Shown: positions 33,643 through 34,171 of the stretch, one piece after another
Layout: each line of letters starts with the position of its first letter
Position numbering within the stretch: the first letter of the stretch is position 1
Source of the DNA: an uncultured Clostridia bacterium
GTDB lineage: Bacteria; Bacillota; Clostridia; Christensenellales; Borkfalkiaceae
DNA: 34,171 nucleotides
Assembly (NCBI GenBank): GCA_930989535.1
Contig: CAKNLK010000024.1
Span: 1 to 34,171 of the forward strand
Direction of reading: 5' to 3'
The notes under the pieces: model-generated
The model's database searches: none
What the model was told of the DNA's origin: nothing
Seen by the model: only the letters and a program-made list of their open reading frames with translations
Translations under genes and position numbers: made by a program

Positions 33643-33743
33643 AAAAAAATAGACACCCGCTCGCGCATCTTCTAAGACCTAACGATGCGCCGTACGAATG
33701 TCCGTATCCGACTACCCGGTGGCAGTAATTTTTTATTCAACTG
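33643..33743 (-). promoter_or_regulatory. Structured pnuC leader with terminator-like hairpin (candidate riboswitch/attenuator)
   Basis: On the minus strand, ACTGCC/GGTAGT form a first hairpin (33726-33711). Then GACATTCG (33702-33695) can pair with CGGGTGTC (33659-33652), enclosing GCGCATC/GATGCGC (33690-33684 with 33669-33663), immediately followed by TATTTTTTT. This is an intrinsic terminator placed before the gene, as in transcription-attenuating riboswitches. It does not match the FMN, TPP, ZTP, THF or preQ1 consensus as I know them. Confidence 0.5.
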
Positions 33744-33749
33744 TGCAAG

Positions 33750-33778
33750 AGTATAGCAAACGCCGCGCCCTTTGTCAA
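33750..33778 (-). promoter_or_regulatory. Promoter of pnuC
   Basis: On the minus strand TTGACA (33778-33773), exactly 17 bases, TATACT (33755-33750). The start site near 33743 leaves a ~143-base leader. Confidence 0.85.
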
Positions 33779-33944
33779 GGAAATGAACGGGCGCGGCAAA
33801 AATTTTTTTATCGGCCATGCGGCGGGCTGTTCCCGGCTCGCATGGCGCATTTTTTTGCATACGTTTTGCCGTTTTCTGCGCACGGCATGGCAAAATACGG
33901 CAATTTTTCGCCCTTGCGGGGGCATGTGCGGCGCAAAAAGGGGG
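33779..33944. other. Intergenic region between rarA and pnuC with a hairpin
   Basis: GCCATGCG (33814-33821) pairs with CGCATGGC (33839-33846). On the minus strand a T-run (33799-33803) lies downstream, so it may terminate rarA; on the plus strand GCATTTTTTT follows, so it could work both ways. No gene is seen. Confidence 0.4.
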
Positions 33945-34171
33945 CTACTTTTTCGTGTGCTCCTTTTTCCAGTCCTTGATTTCCTGCAGGCGTGCCTTGT
34001 AGCGCGCCTCCAACCCTTCCTCGGTGGGGCGGTAGTATTCCTTGCCCAAAAGGCTGTCGGGCAGGCACTGCATGTCCGTCAGTTTGTCCGCGGTGTCGTG
34101 CGCGTATTGGTAGCCTTTGCCGTATTGGAGTTCCTTCATGAGTTTTGTCGGCGCGTTGCGGATAACGAGGG
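33945..34171 (-). CDS. rarA: RarA/MgsA-type AAA+ ATPase, C-terminal end only
   Basis: The visible 75 codons (LVIRNAPTKLMKELQYGKGY, QYAHD, YYRPTEEGLEARYKARL) match the conserved C-terminal region of the replication-associated recombination protein A (MgsA), a clamp-loader-like ATPase acting at stalled forks. The frame is open to the window edge, so the gene begins outside. The motif NAPTKLMKELxYGKGYxYAHD is characteristic. A Lys-rich tail (WKKEHTKK) ends the protein. Confidence 0.9.
   Translation of the reverse strand, partial: LVIRNAPTKLMKELQYGKGYQYAHDTADKLTDMQCLPDSLLGKEYYRPTEEGLEARYKARLQEIKDWKKEHTKK

Noticed and set aside
33640..33743. Naming the pnuC leader an FMN, TPP or NAD+ riboswitch
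   Set aside because: I could not find the conserved core sequences of those classes; only the promoter and terminator-like architecture are supported.
1..34171. CRISPR arrays, insertion sequences with intact transposases, and rRNA genes
   Set aside because: I looked for regularly spaced repeats, transposase motifs and conserved rRNA segments and saw none; the only mobile trace is the decayed integrase and tRNA fragment.

Overview
The window looks like a chromosomal segment of an uncultured, gut-type Gram-positive clostridium (Firmicutes/Clostridia; a Christensenellales-like lineage is my guess). Evidence: strong AGGAGG-type ribosome sites, TTGACA/TATAAT promoters, lipobox lipoproteins with Gly-Asn-Pro-rich linkers, MalF/MalG-type sugar importers, QueH, PnuC and RarA. 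The first ~6.7 kb is visibly more AT-rich than the rest and carries the debris of an integrated element; the remainder is moderately GC-rich and tidy.

Layout. (1) 1-3.6 kb: a graveyard. It holds a 3' fragment of tRNA-Leu(UAA), apparently an attachment-site remnant; a frameshifted ku gene whose start lies in a perfect foldback; an orphan coding scrap; the C-terminal half of a GH39 glycosidase; a frameshifted AraC regulator; and a tyrosine integrase with an internal deletion. (2) 3.6-6.7 kb: a leftward three-gene operon (epimerase-like protein, EFR1-type flavodoxin/ferredoxin, short-chain dehydrogenase) with a recognisable promoter. (3) 6.57-7.35 kb: an intergenic region with a small family of related hairpin repeats. 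(4) 7.3-9.6 kb: an MtaA/uroporphyrinogen-decarboxylase-like protein, a 62-residue unknown protein, and QueH (tRNA queuosine synthesis).

(5) 9.8-32.8 kb: the main interest, a carbohydrate-type surface locus. A LacI-family regulator is followed by a compact rightward gene series: an ABC permease fused to an N-terminal extracytoplasmic beta-propeller-like domain, a MalG-like permease, a large solute-binding lipoprotein, two paralogous GH99/WbsX-like lipoproteins with C-terminal carbohydrate-binding-like modules, and a 1064-residue membrane-anchored surface protein. After a terminator comes a separately promoted 3099-residue protein: about six beta-helix modules, a ~700-residue helical stalk, one membrane helix, a Pro-rich linker and a ~150-residue cytoplasmic domain. 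Its leader has two promoters, overlapping alternative hairpins and a LacI-type operator-like palindrome. No transport ATPase and no cytoplasmic glycosidase is present, so the importer probably borrows a shared ATPase. I infer a glycan capture, trimming and import system with a giant transmembrane surface protein; the substrate is unknown.

(6) 32.8-34.2 kb: pnuC (leftward), preceded by a good promoter and a structured leader that ends in a terminator-like hairpin (possible riboswitch or attenuator that I cannot assign), then the 3' end of rarA running off the window.
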